From NCBI GenBank assembly GCA_035366835.1, contig DAOSIS010000007.1, positions 62,001 through 126,000 on the forward strand: DNA of 64,000 nucleotides. Reading direction: 5' to 3'. The position numbers and the translations under genes are program-made. Positions 42,193 through 50,869 of the stretch are shown one piece after another; positions within the stretch are counted from its first letter, which is position 1, and the number at the start of each line of letters is the position of its first letter. This DNA is from UBA6109 sp035366835 (lineage in GTDB: Bacteria > Desulfobacterota > Syntrophia > Syntrophales > UBA6109). The notes beneath the pieces are model-generated. The model ran no database searches. It worked only from the letters and a program-made list of their open reading frames with translations, and was not told where the DNA came from.

Positions 42193-43713
42193 ATGAACGA
42201 GGCCGCCCCACTCTGCCATCCGGAGCGTGACGCCGTCAAGGAGGCGCGGGCCTTTGCCGACCGGGCGTTTTCGCGCGCGGCCGGCGCGCCGCTCGTGGAA
42301 GGCAATTCCGTCCGGCTCCTCAAGAACGCCTGGGAGAATTACCCGGCGTGGCTCAATGCCATCGAGGCGGCGAAGCACCACATCCACTTCGAGAGCTACC
42401 TCGTCCACGAGGACCGGACGGGACGTGCGTTCGCCGACGCGCTCATCGCACGGGCGCGGGAAGGCGTGCGCGTGCGGCTCATCTACGACTGGATGGGCTG
42501 CTTCGGCAGGGCCTCGCGGCGTTTCTGGAGCCGCCTGCGCGCGGGCGGCGTCGACGTGCGCTGCTACAATCCCCCGCGCCTGGACAGCCCGCTCGGCTGG
42601 CTCTCGCGCGACCACCGCAAGATGCTCGCAGTCGACGGTCAGGTCGGCTTCGTTACGGGCCTGTGCATCGGACGGATGTGGGAGGGCATCCCCGACAAGA
42701 ACATCGAGCCGTGGCGGGATACGGGCATCGAGGTGCGCGGCCCCGCGGTCGCGGACATCGAGCGGGCCTTCGCAGAGGTCTGGGCGATGACCGGCGCCCC
42801 GATCCCGGAGGGCGAACGGGCGGACGGGAATGGGCCCGGCCGCGCCGGCGACACGAGCCTGCGCGTCGTGGCAAGCGCCCCCGCAACGGCCGGCATGTTC
42901 CGCTTCGACCACCTCATCGCCGCGCTGGCGCGGGAAAGGGTATGGCTGACGGACGCGTACTTCGCGGGGACGACCGCCTACGTTCAGGCCCTGAGGGCGG
43001 CGGCGCAGGACGGCGTCGACGTCCGCCTGCTCCTGCCGAACGCGACGGACATCCCGCTCCTGAGGCCGCTGTCGCGGGCGGGGTACCGTCCGCTCCTGGA
43101 GGCGGGGGTGCGCGTCTTCGAGTGGAACGGAACGATGCTGCACGCAAAGACGGCGGTGACGGACGGGCGCTGGACGCGCATCGGTTCGACGAACCTCAAC
43201 ATCGCCAGCTGGTTCGGCAACTGCGAGCTGGACGTGGTGGTGGAAGACGAGCCCTTCGCGCGGGCGATGGAGGATATGTACCTCGAGGACCTGGAGAACG
43301 CGACGGAGGTGGTCCTGGATGCGAGGCAGAAGGTGCGCGCGCCGGGCGCACCGCGCCGCGCGCACCGGGTCATGACGAGCGGCGCCGGAAGCGTCGGGCG
43401 TGCGGCGGCCGGGGCGGTCCGCATCGGAAATGCGGTCGGCGCGGCGTTCACCGGCCGGCGCGTGCTGGAGCCCGTCGAGGCCCGCCTGATGACGGGCGGC
43501 GGCGCATTGTTCCTGGTCCTCGCCGCCCTCGTGGCCTTTTTTCCCCGCACGCTTGTCTATCCGCTTCTTCTGCTTTTCGCCTGGTTCGGGGCGGCGCTGT
43601 TCTACAGGAGCTGGAAACTGCACCGCGAGGGCCGGAGAAAGAAAGACGCGCTTCGTCCGCAGGCCGCGTCGGGTCGGGCCGCGAAAGAGGAGGACGGCCT
43701 GCCGCGGCAGTGA
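42193..43713 (+). CDS. Phospholipase D/cardiolipin synthase-like protein
   Basis: 506 aa with two PLD HxKxxxxD-type motifs. The first is LSRDHRKMLAVDGQVGFVTG (H-R-K, about residue 140), the second MLHAKTAVTDGRWTRIGSTN (about 315). The C-terminal about 70 residues hold two hydrophobic segments (FLVLAALVAFFPRTLVYPLL, LLFAWFGAALFYRSW), so the enzyme is membrane-bound, but the usual N-terminal segments of ClsA are absent, closer to ClsB/YbhO forms. Likely role is cardiolipin or phosphatidyl transfer in the inner membrane. ATG 42193 follows GGAGATCCGACG. The gap to the LpxR-like gene is taken by repeat copy D. Confidence 0.9.
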   Translation: MNEAAPLCHPERDAVKEARAFADRAFSRAAGAPLVEGNSVRLLKNAWENYPAWLNAIEAAKHHIHFESYLVHEDRTGRAFADALIARAREGVRVRLIYDWMGCFGRASRRFWSRLRAGGVDVRCYNPPRLDSPLGWLSRDHRKMLAVDGQVGFVTGLCIGRMWEGIPDKNIEPWRDTGIEVRGPAVADIERAFAEVWAMTGAPIPEGERADGNGPGRAGDTSLRVVASAPATAGMFRFDHLIAALARERVWLTDAYFAGTTAYVQALRAAAQDGVDVRLLLPNATDIPLLRPLSRAGYRPLLEAGVRVFEWNGTMLHAKTAVTDGRWTRIGSTNLNIASWFGNCELDVVVEDEPFARAMEDMYLEDLENATEVVLDARQKVRAPGAPRRAHRVMTSGAGSVGRAAAGAVRIGNAVGAAFTGRRVLEPVEARLMTGGGALFLVLAALVAFFPRTLVYPLLLLFAWFGAALFYRSWKLHREGRRKKDALRPQAASGRAAKEEDGLPRQ

Positions 43714-43742
43714 CCGGGCACTGACGGAGATTAGGGACTCCC

Positions 43743-43864
43743 GGAATTGAAGCTCTCCGGAGCAAGCCCCGGAGAATCTTCGGTCTTCAAGGAAGGGATC
43801 TTGGACATCATTCGCCCGCTTGCCACGCGGCAAGCCGCGGGGAATGCGCTCGCTGCCCGATTCA
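43743..43864 (-). repeat. Three-hairpin interspersed repeat, copy D
   Basis: 122 bp with two changed hairpin arms (CTCCGGAGC opposite CCCCGGAGA; ATCTTCGGTCTTCAAGG in the middle). On the minus strand its first three bases are the TGA stop codon of the LpxR-like gene, as in copy C. Confidence 0.9.
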
Positions 43865-44917
43865 AAAGGTGTACGACACGGAGAACGCCCCGAAGAACTG
43901 TTCGTCCCTCTGGGTTTCGAATTCCTTCGTCCGGTAGACGTAGGAATGGGTGATCTTGAAGCGGTCGGCGATCAGCCCGATGCCGCCCACGACGTCGGCG
44001 ACAAACCGCCGCTTGTCGACGCTGTGGCTCTTCTGGAAAGTGTTCCCGTCGAGGAAGATGTTCCGGGCCACGGCATTCCCGTCGACGGCGAGAAAGAGAT
44101 GGATGCCCCAGCGCCTGGAGGGCTGAAGGAGCCGCGGGTCCGCATCGTCCAGGGGGGCGCTGCTGTCCGATCCCGGCCGGATGAGATAGGTCCCGTAGTC
44201 GTTCGGGAGGTTCCAGCCGAAGCGCACCTGCCCGCCCAGGTTGGCCCCGGTGTAGACATTTCCCGCGGCGATGCCCATGTGGGGGATGCAGTCGAACCCG
44301 AGGCCTTCGGCGCTCTTGGCCTGAAAGGCCCTCCACTTGCGCTCGAAGAAGACATTGACGGCCGGTTCGTCCCGGAGCTGATGGTCCCAGCCCTTGGGAT
44401 CGACGGAACCGATCCAGCCGTGGATCACCCTCTGGCAGTCCTCGGCGTAGGAGTGGCGGCCGACGACGCCGACGTCGAATTCGAGGGTGTCCATCTGGCT
44501 CCGGCTCTTGCTGTGGAGCGCGAACCCCAGGTAGGTGATGCCGGCATAGGGACGGTCGTTCACGATCAGGTCGCTCCGCTCCTTGTCCTCGGGCGTGTAG
44601 ATGTTCTGCCCCAGCGAAAGGGATACCGATCGCTGGTCCCCGGGCTCGTTGACGAACGGCATCCGCTCGATATAGGGATGCATCCACTTCGGCACGAGCG
44701 GCGATTCCCGGTAGTTCGAGAGATCCCGCGAAGTCCACGAGAGCTTGGTCCCGTGGGTGTAATAGCGGTCGCGGTTGTTGAAGCCGAAGAGGTCGTTCTC
44801 CAGATAGAGGGTCACGGTGTCCGCCTTCCGCGCCTCCCTGTCGACGGCCGGACAGGGTTGCGGCAGGAGGAACGACAGGAGGATCGGGACGGCCGCAAGA
44901 AACGCTCTGAGGTTCAT
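43862..44917 (-). CDS. LpxR-family lipid A deacylase-like outer-membrane protein
   Basis: 351 aa. An N-terminal signal peptide (LRAFLAAVPILLSFLLPQPC, about 2-23) precedes a 12-strand-type barrel. The LpxR hallmarks are near the start, TVTLYLENDLFGFNNRDRYY (END motif, about 36-44) and YTHGTKLSW, plus GVVGRHSYAEDCQRVIH (about 160). LpxR removes the 3'-acyloxyacyl chain of lipid A in the outer membrane. The ATG at 44917 overlaps the metallopeptidase stop by 4 bases (ATGA). The C-terminal TYVYRT... strand ends with Phe as in outer-membrane barrels. The stop codon is the first triplet of repeat copy D. Confidence 0.87.
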   Translation of the reverse strand: MNLRAFLAAVPILLSFLLPQPCPAVDREARKADTVTLYLENDLFGFNNRDRYYTHGTKLSWTSRDLSNYRESPLVPKWMHPYIERMPFVNEPGDQRSVSLSLGQNIYTPEDKERSDLIVNDRPYAGITYLGFALHSKSRSQMDTLEFDVGVVGRHSYAEDCQRVIHGWIGSVDPKGWDHQLRDEPAVNVFFERKWRAFQAKSAEGLGFDCIPHMGIAAGNVYTGANLGGQVRFGWNLPNDYGTYLIRPGSDSSAPLDDADPRLLQPSRRWGIHLFLAVDGNAVARNIFLDGNTFQKSHSVDKRRFVADVVGGIGLIADRFKITHSYVYRTKEFETQRDEQFFGAFSVSYTF

Positions 44918-45483
44918 TCCCCGGAAGCCTTTCGCCGGGGCGGTTTCCCCGCCGGGCGGCGAGGATCGGGCCGGCAGGCGGCGCAATCCTCGAAGCCGCC
45001 GGCCACGCCCATTCTGCGGGCAAGGCGCCGGTGCTCTTCCGGCGAGATCCACGAGACGCGGAGGTAGTTCGCGATCGCCTGGTCGTCCATGCCGATGCGC
45101 CGCGCCTCGCGCACGGTGACTTCATAGGCCTCGATCTCCGTCTCGCGGTCCACGTAGGACTTGCTGCGGTCGTAGAGATCCCGCCCCTGCAGGTGCTGCT
45201 TCACGTGGCAGAGTTCGTGGATGATGTCGAGATAGAGGAATTCATCGGGGGCGTTCCGCAGGTGGACGAGGCCGATGGTGATGGCGCCGTCGCGGTTGTC
45301 GACGAACATCTCGTGGGGCAGGTCCGCCACCAGAACCCGGATGCGCGCCAGGACCTGCTCGATTTCCCCGGCGCCGGCGAAGATCTCCTTCAGGACGCCG
45401 TACGAGCGGATGTCGGGATAGACGTCCGCCAGAAGGCATTGCCCCGGTTCCCGCAGACGGTTGATGCAGAAGAGCTTCTTCAT
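44914..45483 (-). CDS. Putative zinc metallopeptidase (HExxH)
   Basis: 189 aa. A single HExxH motif lies in LDIIHELCHVKQHLQGRDLY (about residues 86-105), with a downstream EIEAYEVTVREARR carboxylate that could be the third zinc ligand. No signal peptide is seen, so the protein is probably cytoplasmic. The C-terminus is Arg/Pro-rich (PDPRRPAGKPPRRKASGE). I do not recognise the family beyond this. It is one base from the hydrolase gene upstream and overlaps the LpxR-like gene downstream by 4 bp, so the three are one operon. Confidence 0.75.
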   Translation of the reverse strand: MKKLFCINRLREPGQCLLADVYPDIRSYGVLKEIFAGAGEIEQVLARIRVLVADLPHEMFVDNRDGAITIGLVHLRNAPDEFLYLDIIHELCHVKQHLQGRDLYDRSKSYVDRETEIEAYEVTVREARRIGMDDQAIANYLRVSWISPEEHRRLARRMGVAGGFEDCAACRPDPRRPAGKPPRRKASGE

Positions 45484-45484
45484 T

Positions 45485-45985
45485 TCACCCTTCCGCCTTT
45501 CCGCCCGCCGCTTCCAGGAGCCCGTCCCAGTCGAGGCCGCGGAAAGTCTTGTGAAGGAGATGGTCGTCGTCGACGGAGAAATAATCGAGGCGGGTGAAGA
45601 CGCTGCGGCAGACCGCTTCGACGCCCGCGGGCGGTACCACGTCGTCGTGGATGCCGTGGTAGACGACGGCGGGCACCTCCGAGCGCATGGCGAGATAGGG
45701 CTCGAACTCGGGCAGGGTGAGGGCGGGCGCGAGCAGGACGATCCTCCGCACGCGGTCGGCGTGACAGAGGGCGAAGACAGCGGCCATCAGGCCGCCGTAG
45801 CTCGATCCCACCAGCACGAGGTTTTCCCGGCCGTCGAGGACGCGGCGCAGCTTGGCCATCCTGTCCTCGAAGGTCCCGGAATAGTCCTCGCGCAGCACCT
45901 CCGGGTATTTCTCCGCGAAGAAGAGTCCCTTCGTGCCCCGGCTCGACGTGTCCAGCCCGTGAATGTAAACGCCCGTCGTCTTCAT
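45485..45985 (-). CDS. Small alpha/beta hydrolase (YqiA-like esterase)
   Basis: 166 aa, a minimal alpha/beta hydrolase. GVYIHGLDTS is the oxyanion strand, LVGSSYGGLMAAV the nucleophile elbow (Ser near 61), HDDVVPP the acid loop (about 113) and DDDHLLHKTF the His (about 142). Such small cytosolic enzymes cleave carboxyl esters. ATG 45985 follows AGAGGGGCGGG. The frame is open far upstream, over the end of the neighbour gene, without a start that fits. It is followed directly by the metallopeptidase gene. Confidence 0.85.
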   Translation of the reverse strand: MKTTGVYIHGLDTSSRGTKGLFFAEKYPEVLREDYSGTFEDRMAKLRRVLDGRENLVLVGSSYGGLMAAVFALCHADRVRRIVLLAPALTLPEFEPYLAMRSEVPAVVYHGIHDDVVPPAGVEAVCRSVFTRLDYFSVDDDHLLHKTFRGLDWDGLLEAAGGKAEG

Positions 45986-46059
45986 CCCGCCCCTCTCTTC
46001 ATATCCGATGTCTTCACGATGAGAGACTATGACACCATGGGGCGAGTTTCGCAACCCTC

Positions 46060-46803
46060 CTATTCCTTCCCGGTCAGGTAGGTGTCGTAGGTGGGGGTGA
46101 AGGGTCCCCGCTGGCCGAGACTCTTCACCAGCAGGTGGGGGCTTTCCTTGGACAGCCACAGGATGATCCGCGGCATCAGGATCGGCACGCGGACGAGGAC
46201 GTCGATGCGGTAGCACTCGAAGGTCCCGGCGGCCACGCGCACCTGCTCGACCGCCGCCTGGTGGGCGGTGACATCCACGGAATGCCCGGAAAAATCGATC
46301 ATGAAGAGCTCCCACCGCGACCCGGTGTCAAACGGAAACAACCGCAGAAGAAGGACGAGCGATGCGTCCACCCCGAGGACCCGGTCGGTGGGAAGGCGGA
46401 CTTCCTTCTTCGTGCGGTCCGTTCCCTCGATGCGTTCCAGGTAGGCCGTGCCGCCGTTCCTTCGAACGGTCTCCGTCACGGCCCTGCCGCGGGCGTCGAT
46501 GATCGTCCTTGCCGCCGAAAGGAAGCGGCCTTTTTCGTCGGTAACGATGGCCACCTTCTTCCGGGACACGGCGGACGCGATGACGGACCGGTACTCCATC
46601 GCCGTTGCGGTAGAAAGTACTTCGACCTCGATGTCTTCCTCTTCGCCCTCCACGACATGGCCGGCGGGCACGGAATGGTACCGGTAGATGTGCCGCGACG
46701 CGGTCGGCGCTTCGAGGGCCGGCGCGCCGGCCGCGCTCTGCGGATTCACGGACTGAAGAAGCAGGAGGAGGCCCAGAAGCGGGAACGACGATTTTCTGAT
46801 CAT
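46060..46803 (-). CDS. Periplasmic DUF3108-like protein
   Basis: 247 aa with a signal peptide (about 5-26, FPLLGLLLLLQSVNPQSAAG). The rest is predicted beta-rich with alternating polar strands and resembles DUF3108-type periplasmic proteins (YLERIEGTDRTKKEVRLPTD, a late VAAGTFECYRIDV stretch). No catalytic motif. It overlaps the UbiA gene by 4 bases (ATGA), so it is translated with it. Function unknown; a link to envelope or quinone biogenesis is only suggested by position. Confidence 0.75.
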   Translation of the reverse strand: MIRKSSFPLLGLLLLLQSVNPQSAAGAPALEAPTASRHIYRYHSVPAGHVVEGEEEDIEVEVLSTATAMEYRSVIASAVSRKKVAIVTDEKGRFLSAARTIIDARGRAVTETVRRNGGTAYLERIEGTDRTKKEVRLPTDRVLGVDASLVLLLRLFPFDTGSRWELFMIDFSGHSVDVTAHQAAVEQVRVAAGTFECYRIDVLVRVPILMPRIILWLSKESPHLLVKSLGQRGPFTPTYDTYLTGKE

Positions 46804-47762
46804 AGGAAAGAGGCGAGTGGAACCGCGGCGAACCAGATGACGTAGCCCAAGGCCAGCGCCATGACGCCGTTGATCCTCCGGTCGTAGTCCTTTGAACGCA
46901 TCATCCCGGAAAGCACCCACAGGAGGGTGCAGGCGTAGAGCGCGATCAGGACCGTGCCGGCGGTCCGGACGCCGCCGCCCGCGAGGACGCCGGGGAAAAG
47001 GAGCGCCCCGGACAGGGCCGCCAGGGCGACGCAGCAGCAGGCGATGAAGGCCGCGATCCCCGGCCCGAAGATCACCGCCACCGTCCGCTTGGACGCGAGG
47101 CTGTCGGCCGGTCGATCCGGAAGGCCGGCCAGCGTTATGGCCCCGAGGACGGAGAAGAAGAGCGGCAGACTCAGGAGCCACGGAAGCGCGTTGCTCAGCG
47201 TGCCGGCCTGAAAGACATATCCGCACAGGACCAGATAGAAGCTGTGGGTTCCACTCACGACGAGTTCCCCCAAGCCGCGGTAGCAGAACTTGAAGGGAGG
47301 AACCGTATACCCCAGGCCGAAGAAGATCCCCGTAAGGAGCATGGCCGCCGTGAGGAGGGGCGGGGCGTTCCGGCTGACTGCCGGAAGCGCGGACCCCAGC
47401 AGTGCGATGAGGACCAGCGACACGGCGATGCCCGCTCGGATATCGGAGGGAGAGAGCCTTCCCTCCACGAGCATTCTGGTGCCGCCGGTAAAGATGCTGA
47501 AGTTTGCGTTGAGGCGGTCCGTCTCGTAGTCGTAGTATTCGTTGGCGAGGATCGTACAGAATTCGATCAGGAACAGGGCGGCGTATCCCAGGACGAAGGC
47601 GGACGGGCTGAACGGTGCGGCGGCCGCGGCGGCAGCCGCACCCATGGCGTACGCGGCGAAGGCCATGGGATAGAACGGAAACCTCGCCACGAGGAGCCAT
47701 GCGCCGAGTTTTCGCCCGGCAGCGGCGCGGTCCGATAGACGGGTCCCGATTCCTTCATTCAT
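46800..47762 (-). CDS. UbiA-family prenyltransferase
   Basis: 320 aa with eight to nine membrane segments. The first Asp-rich motif is ANEYYDYETDRLNANF (NxxxDxxxD, about residue 74-84); the second is DRPADSLASKRTVAV (about 215). Both are the Mg-prenyl diphosphate sites of the UbiA superfamily. The order resembles MenA-type 1,4-dihydroxy-2-naphthoate prenyltransferases, but other aromatic acceptors are possible. It lies 20 bp after the cupredoxin gene and overlaps the DUF3108-like gene. Confidence 0.9.
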   Translation of the reverse strand: MNEGIGTRLSDRAAAGRKLGAWLLVARFPFYPMAFAAYAMGAAAAAAAAPFSPSAFVLGYAALFLIEFCTILANEYYDYETDRLNANFSIFTGGTRMLVEGRLSPSDIRAGIAVSLVLIALLGSALPAVSRNAPPLLTAAMLLTGIFFGLGYTVPPFKFCYRGLGELVVSGTHSFYLVLCGYVFQAGTLSNALPWLLSLPLFFSVLGAITLAGLPDRPADSLASKRTVAVIFGPGIAAFIACCCVALAALSGALLFPGVLAGGGVRTAGTVLIALYACTLLWVLSGMMRSKDYDRRINGVMALALGYVIWFAAVPLASFL

Positions 47763-47781
47763 GGACGTGTGCCCTCATCCT

Positions 47782-48207
47782 TCAGGGCAGGACCTCGATG
47801 ACGCCCTCCATGCCGTTCTCCCTGTGGCTGGGGAACAAAGGAAATTTCTCCGTGCAGTAAAAGGGATACCTGCCCTGCCTTGTGGGCGTGAAGCTGATCA
47901 CCCGGGGAACGTCGTCGAGATCGACGGTGAAATCCATGCCGGCATCGGGCGATGACATCACGATGTTGTGGGGCATCAAGCCCGATTCCTTCACGACTTT
48001 CAGTTGAACGGGCGCATTCGCCTTCACGATGATGTGGTTCGGCTTGAAAAAATACGACCCCCCCACGATCTCTATCCTTTGAACGCCGTCCTGGCCCGCG
48101 GCTGCAACCGCCGGGGACGGAAGCCTGTTCTCCTGAGCCGCCGCGGCCTGGCAAACCAGTGGGAGCAGAAGGGCAGGAACGATCAGAAAGCGGGCGGTGC
48201 GTTTCAT
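47782..48207 (-). CDS. Periplasmic cupredoxin-like protein
   Basis: 141 aa. A signal peptide (about 1-24, ending AAAAQ) precedes a small beta-sandwich with likely type-1 copper ligands: His in SGLMPHNIVM and the C-x6-H-x4-M arrangement in PFYCTEKFPLFPSHRENGMEG. This is the ligand spacing of blue-copper/cytochrome-oxidase-subunit-II-like proteins. Electron transfer in the periplasm is likely. ATG 48207 follows AAGGAGCGCC. UbiA starts 20 bp later. A partner oxidase is not nearby, though cydAB is elsewhere in the window. Confidence 0.88.
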   Translation of the reverse strand: MKRTARFLIVPALLLPLVCQAAAAQENRLPSPAVAAAGQDGVQRIEIVGGSYFFKPNHIIVKANAPVQLKVVKESGLMPHNIVMSSPDAGMDFTVDLDDVPRVISFTPTRQGRYPFYCTEKFPLFPSHRENGMEGVIEVLP

Positions 48208-48350
48208 CGGGGCGCTCCTTCTCACGACGGGATTCAGGCTCGTCGATCCACTATAGAGTTGCGGCGCAGGCGCGCTCAATCAGGGAATCCCTGATTTTCG
48301 ACTTCACGTACCCTTAGGGGAGAGAAGAGGTCTCCCCGGCGCCGCGACTG

Positions 48351-49772
48351 TCAGCGGGGATGCGGCAGGGAGCCCCGGTAGAACGGCTCGCATTTCCCGC
48401 CCTGAGCGAAACGCTCCGCCTTCCTGTACAGGCTCAGGACCGGGCCGGCCAGGGACTCGAGCGCGCCGGCCCGGGGGGACCCGAAGGGGCCGCTGATGCC
48501 CTGCGTGAATTTCGCGCATCCCCTCTCGTCGAGAATCGCGACGGTGATGCCGTCGTACCGTTCGGTGGTGAAGTCGAGCTTCCCCTTCAGGGCGACGCGG
48601 ATGGTGCGCGTCGCAAGCGCGCAGTCGACGGCATCGGCGATGCCGTTCTTGATCTGCCAGCGTGAGACGAATTGCCGGATGGCGCCCTGCCCGCCCCGGG
48701 TCCGGTAATAGAGGTCCCCGTAGCGGTATGCGCCGAGCGCGGCGCTGCCCAGGGGGCCGGCGATGAAATAGGCGCCGACGTCGGCCAGGTTGAACTCCTG
48801 GGTCGCCGCGTAGGAAGAAAGGACCTTTTCCAGGTCCACGGTAGGGGTGGTCAGATCGCTGCCCCGGAGGGAGACCATGCCGTCCGTCCCGCCCGGGAGG
48901 ATCCGCCCCTCCTTTTCCTTCACGGTCAGGGAGAAAGAGAGGTCGCCCCGGCCGCCGATCAACCTGTCCGCACCGAACGATCCGGTGAGTTTCCCGAAGT
49001 CCGCGTTCGGGACCTTCAGGGAAATCCGGTACTCGATATCGGTCCCCGCTGCATCCATCCGGAGGCTCCCCTCGCCCCTCGCGCCGAATACCTCCAGGAT
49101 CGGGAGATCGAGGAGGAGCACCCCCTGTCCGGCCTTCACGGCGCCGCTGGCGTCGCCGATCCGGAAGGCATTCCGCGTCACCTCCCGCCAGGCGGCCGTC
49201 CCCGTGAAGGAGAGGTTCCTCAGGAAGCCTCCGGCGGAGCCGGCCAGCGAGAGATCCCGAAGAGTCAGTTGCAGCCCTTTCAATTCCGTGGTCTTGCCCG
49301 TCCGCTCGTCGCGGTAGACGAGCGAACCGTCGGACAGCCGGAAGTCCTTCAGGCGGAATGCCCCTCCCGGCGCCCGGCCCGGCGGCTTCCCCGCGCCTTT
49401 CGCAAAATTGTACCTGCCGTCCTTCTCCTTCACGATCGCGGCGGACGGCCCGGCAAGGCTGCATCCCGAGATCCTGAACTGCCCCCTCAGCAGCGGCAGC
49501 AGCTCCAGCGCCACCCCGAGGCGCTCCACGGCGAGGATCTGCCCGGCTCCGCCCGTGACCCGGACGTTCCTTGCCGACAGGCCGAGGGGAAACAGAGAGA
49601 CGGTCAACTTCCCCCCGATCCGGACTTCCAGCCCGACCGCTTCGGAGGCGGCGGTTTCGATCCCCGGCTTGCAGGAGTCGATGCCGAAGAGGAACAAGGC
49701 GGAAGCTGCCAGGAGAAAGAGGACGGCGAGACCGCCGGCCAGGATCCGTTTCGTTGCCCGCGTTGCGTTCAT
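48351..49772 (-). CDS. AsmA-like envelope protein
   Basis: 473 aa. One N-terminal transmembrane segment (about 11-30) is followed by a long beta-rich region with AsmA features: LEVRIGGKLTVSLFPLGLSA and VRVTGGAGQILAVERLGVAL (about 45-85), and the recurring GSLVYRDERTGKTTELKG and LTLRDLSLAGS pattern. AsmA-like proteins help envelope lipid or outer-membrane protein transport. It is the last gene of the five-gene run from 53.1 kb and overlaps the GT4 gene by 4 bases, which is unusual for an AsmA family gene and suggests a specific link to that pathway. Confidence 0.85.
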   Translation of the reverse strand: MNATRATKRILAGGLAVLFLLAASALFLFGIDSCKPGIETAASEAVGLEVRIGGKLTVSLFPLGLSARNVRVTGGAGQILAVERLGVALELLPLLRGQFRISGCSLAGPSAAIVKEKDGRYNFAKGAGKPPGRAPGGAFRLKDFRLSDGSLVYRDERTGKTTELKGLQLTLRDLSLAGSAGGFLRNLSFTGTAAWREVTRNAFRIGDASGAVKAGQGVLLLDLPILEVFGARGEGSLRMDAAGTDIEYRISLKVPNADFGKLTGSFGADRLIGGRGDLSFSLTVKEKEGRILPGGTDGMVSLRGSDLTTPTVDLEKVLSSYAATQEFNLADVGAYFIAGPLGSAALGAYRYGDLYYRTRGGQGAIRQFVSRWQIKNGIADAVDCALATRTIRVALKGKLDFTTERYDGITVAILDERGCAKFTQGISGPFGSPRAGALESLAGPVLSLYRKAERFAQGGKCEPFYRGSLPHPR

Positions 49773-50869
49773 GGCCCGGCCGTCCTCTTCTTCCGGGCAA
49801 GCATGTCCCGGAGAAAGCCGTGAATGAGCGCTGCGCCGGACGCCCACGTCGGATGTCCCGCGTATCGCTTCCTCGCCGCCAGGCCCATGCGGGCAAGCAG
49901 TTCGCGGTCGCGAAGGAAGCGGCCGATGCGGTCGGCGAGGGCCGCTTCATCGCCGGGGGCCACGAGAAATCCCTCGACGCCGTCGGCGACGACCTCCGGG
50001 ACGGCCCCCGCCGTCGAACCGATGACGGGCAGCCCGTAGGCCATCGCCTCCAGGTAGACGATGCCGAAACCCTCGTAGAAGGAGGGAACGGCCAGGCAGT
50101 GGGAAGTCCCCAGGAGATCCGCGAGCCTTCCGTCGCTGACCGGGCCCGTCCACGCCACCCGGTCTTCGATGCCGGCCCCGGCGGCGAGGCCCCTGACCTG
50201 CGCGGCATAGGGGATGTCGGCGGAAAGGCTTCCCGCGACGGTCAGATGCCAGTCCTCCCCCCGGAGCCGTCCGAGGGTGGAGACGAGGGTGTGGAGGCCT
50301 TTGCGCGGGATCACATTTCCGACAAAGAGGATTTCCAGGGGGCCGCGTCTGCTGCGCGCCCGGACCCCCCCGTCGGCCACGGCGGGCCGGACGTGGTCGC
50401 CTCCCGGGCAGGCCACGACCGACGGCCGCTCCCCGCCGAGAAGATCTTCCAGGACCGCGCGTGTTGTCCGGCTGTTGAAGATGAAGCCGTCGACGCCTTC
50501 CAGGTACGCCTTTTCCATCCGCCGGCAGAGGCCGGCCATTCTCCCGTCACGGGCCTCCGAACTGCGCAGGTGGTGCACAACGGAGATGATGGGGCCGTCC
50601 AGCACTCTCCTGAATCTGGCATTCAGGCGGAGGAGGGAGGGATGGCAGAGTTCATCCTGAAGCAGCACGTCCGGCCGCTGCTCCCGAAGGGCTTCCGGCA
50701 GGCCGCTGAAGAAGCCGTCCGCAAGACAGGAAAGGTAGCCGGCCGGGCGCAGCGACAGGACCTCGAGCTGCGCGCCGGCAGTCCGGAGGCCATCCGCCAT
50801 CATGCGGTCGTAGAGATAACCGCCCGAGACCTGGTCCGGCGCTCCGTAGATCATCAGGGCGATCTTCAC
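49769..50869 (-). CDS. GT4-family glycosyltransferase
   Basis: 366 aa GT-B fold. The N-terminal half opens with KIALMIYGAPDQVSGGYLYD. The C-terminal donor domain has PLEILFVGNVIPRKGLHTLV (about 190) and the family motif VPSFYEGFGIVYLEAMAYGL (E-x7-E, about 275). The start is the GTG at 50869, which overlaps the PTPS-like stop as GTGA and follows GGGAGGTTCC; the open frame reaches further but has no site. Sugar donor and acceptor are unknown. Its place between a PTPS-like gene and an AsmA-like gene suggests a pterin or lipid-linked acceptor. Confidence 0.88.
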   Translation of the reverse strand: MKIALMIYGAPDQVSGGYLYDRMMADGLRTAGAQLEVLSLRPAGYLSCLADGFFSGLPEALREQRPDVLLQDELCHPSLLRLNARFRRVLDGPIISVVHHLRSSEARDGRMAGLCRRMEKAYLEGVDGFIFNSRTTRAVLEDLLGGERPSVVACPGGDHVRPAVADGGVRARSRRGPLEILFVGNVIPRKGLHTLVSTLGRLRGEDWHLTVAGSLSADIPYAAQVRGLAAGAGIEDRVAWTGPVSDGRLADLLGTSHCLAVPSFYEGFGIVYLEAMAYGLPVIGSTAGAVPEVVADGVEGFLVAPGDEAALADRIGRFLRDRELLARMGLAARKRYAGHPTWASGAALIHGFLRDMLARKKRTAGP

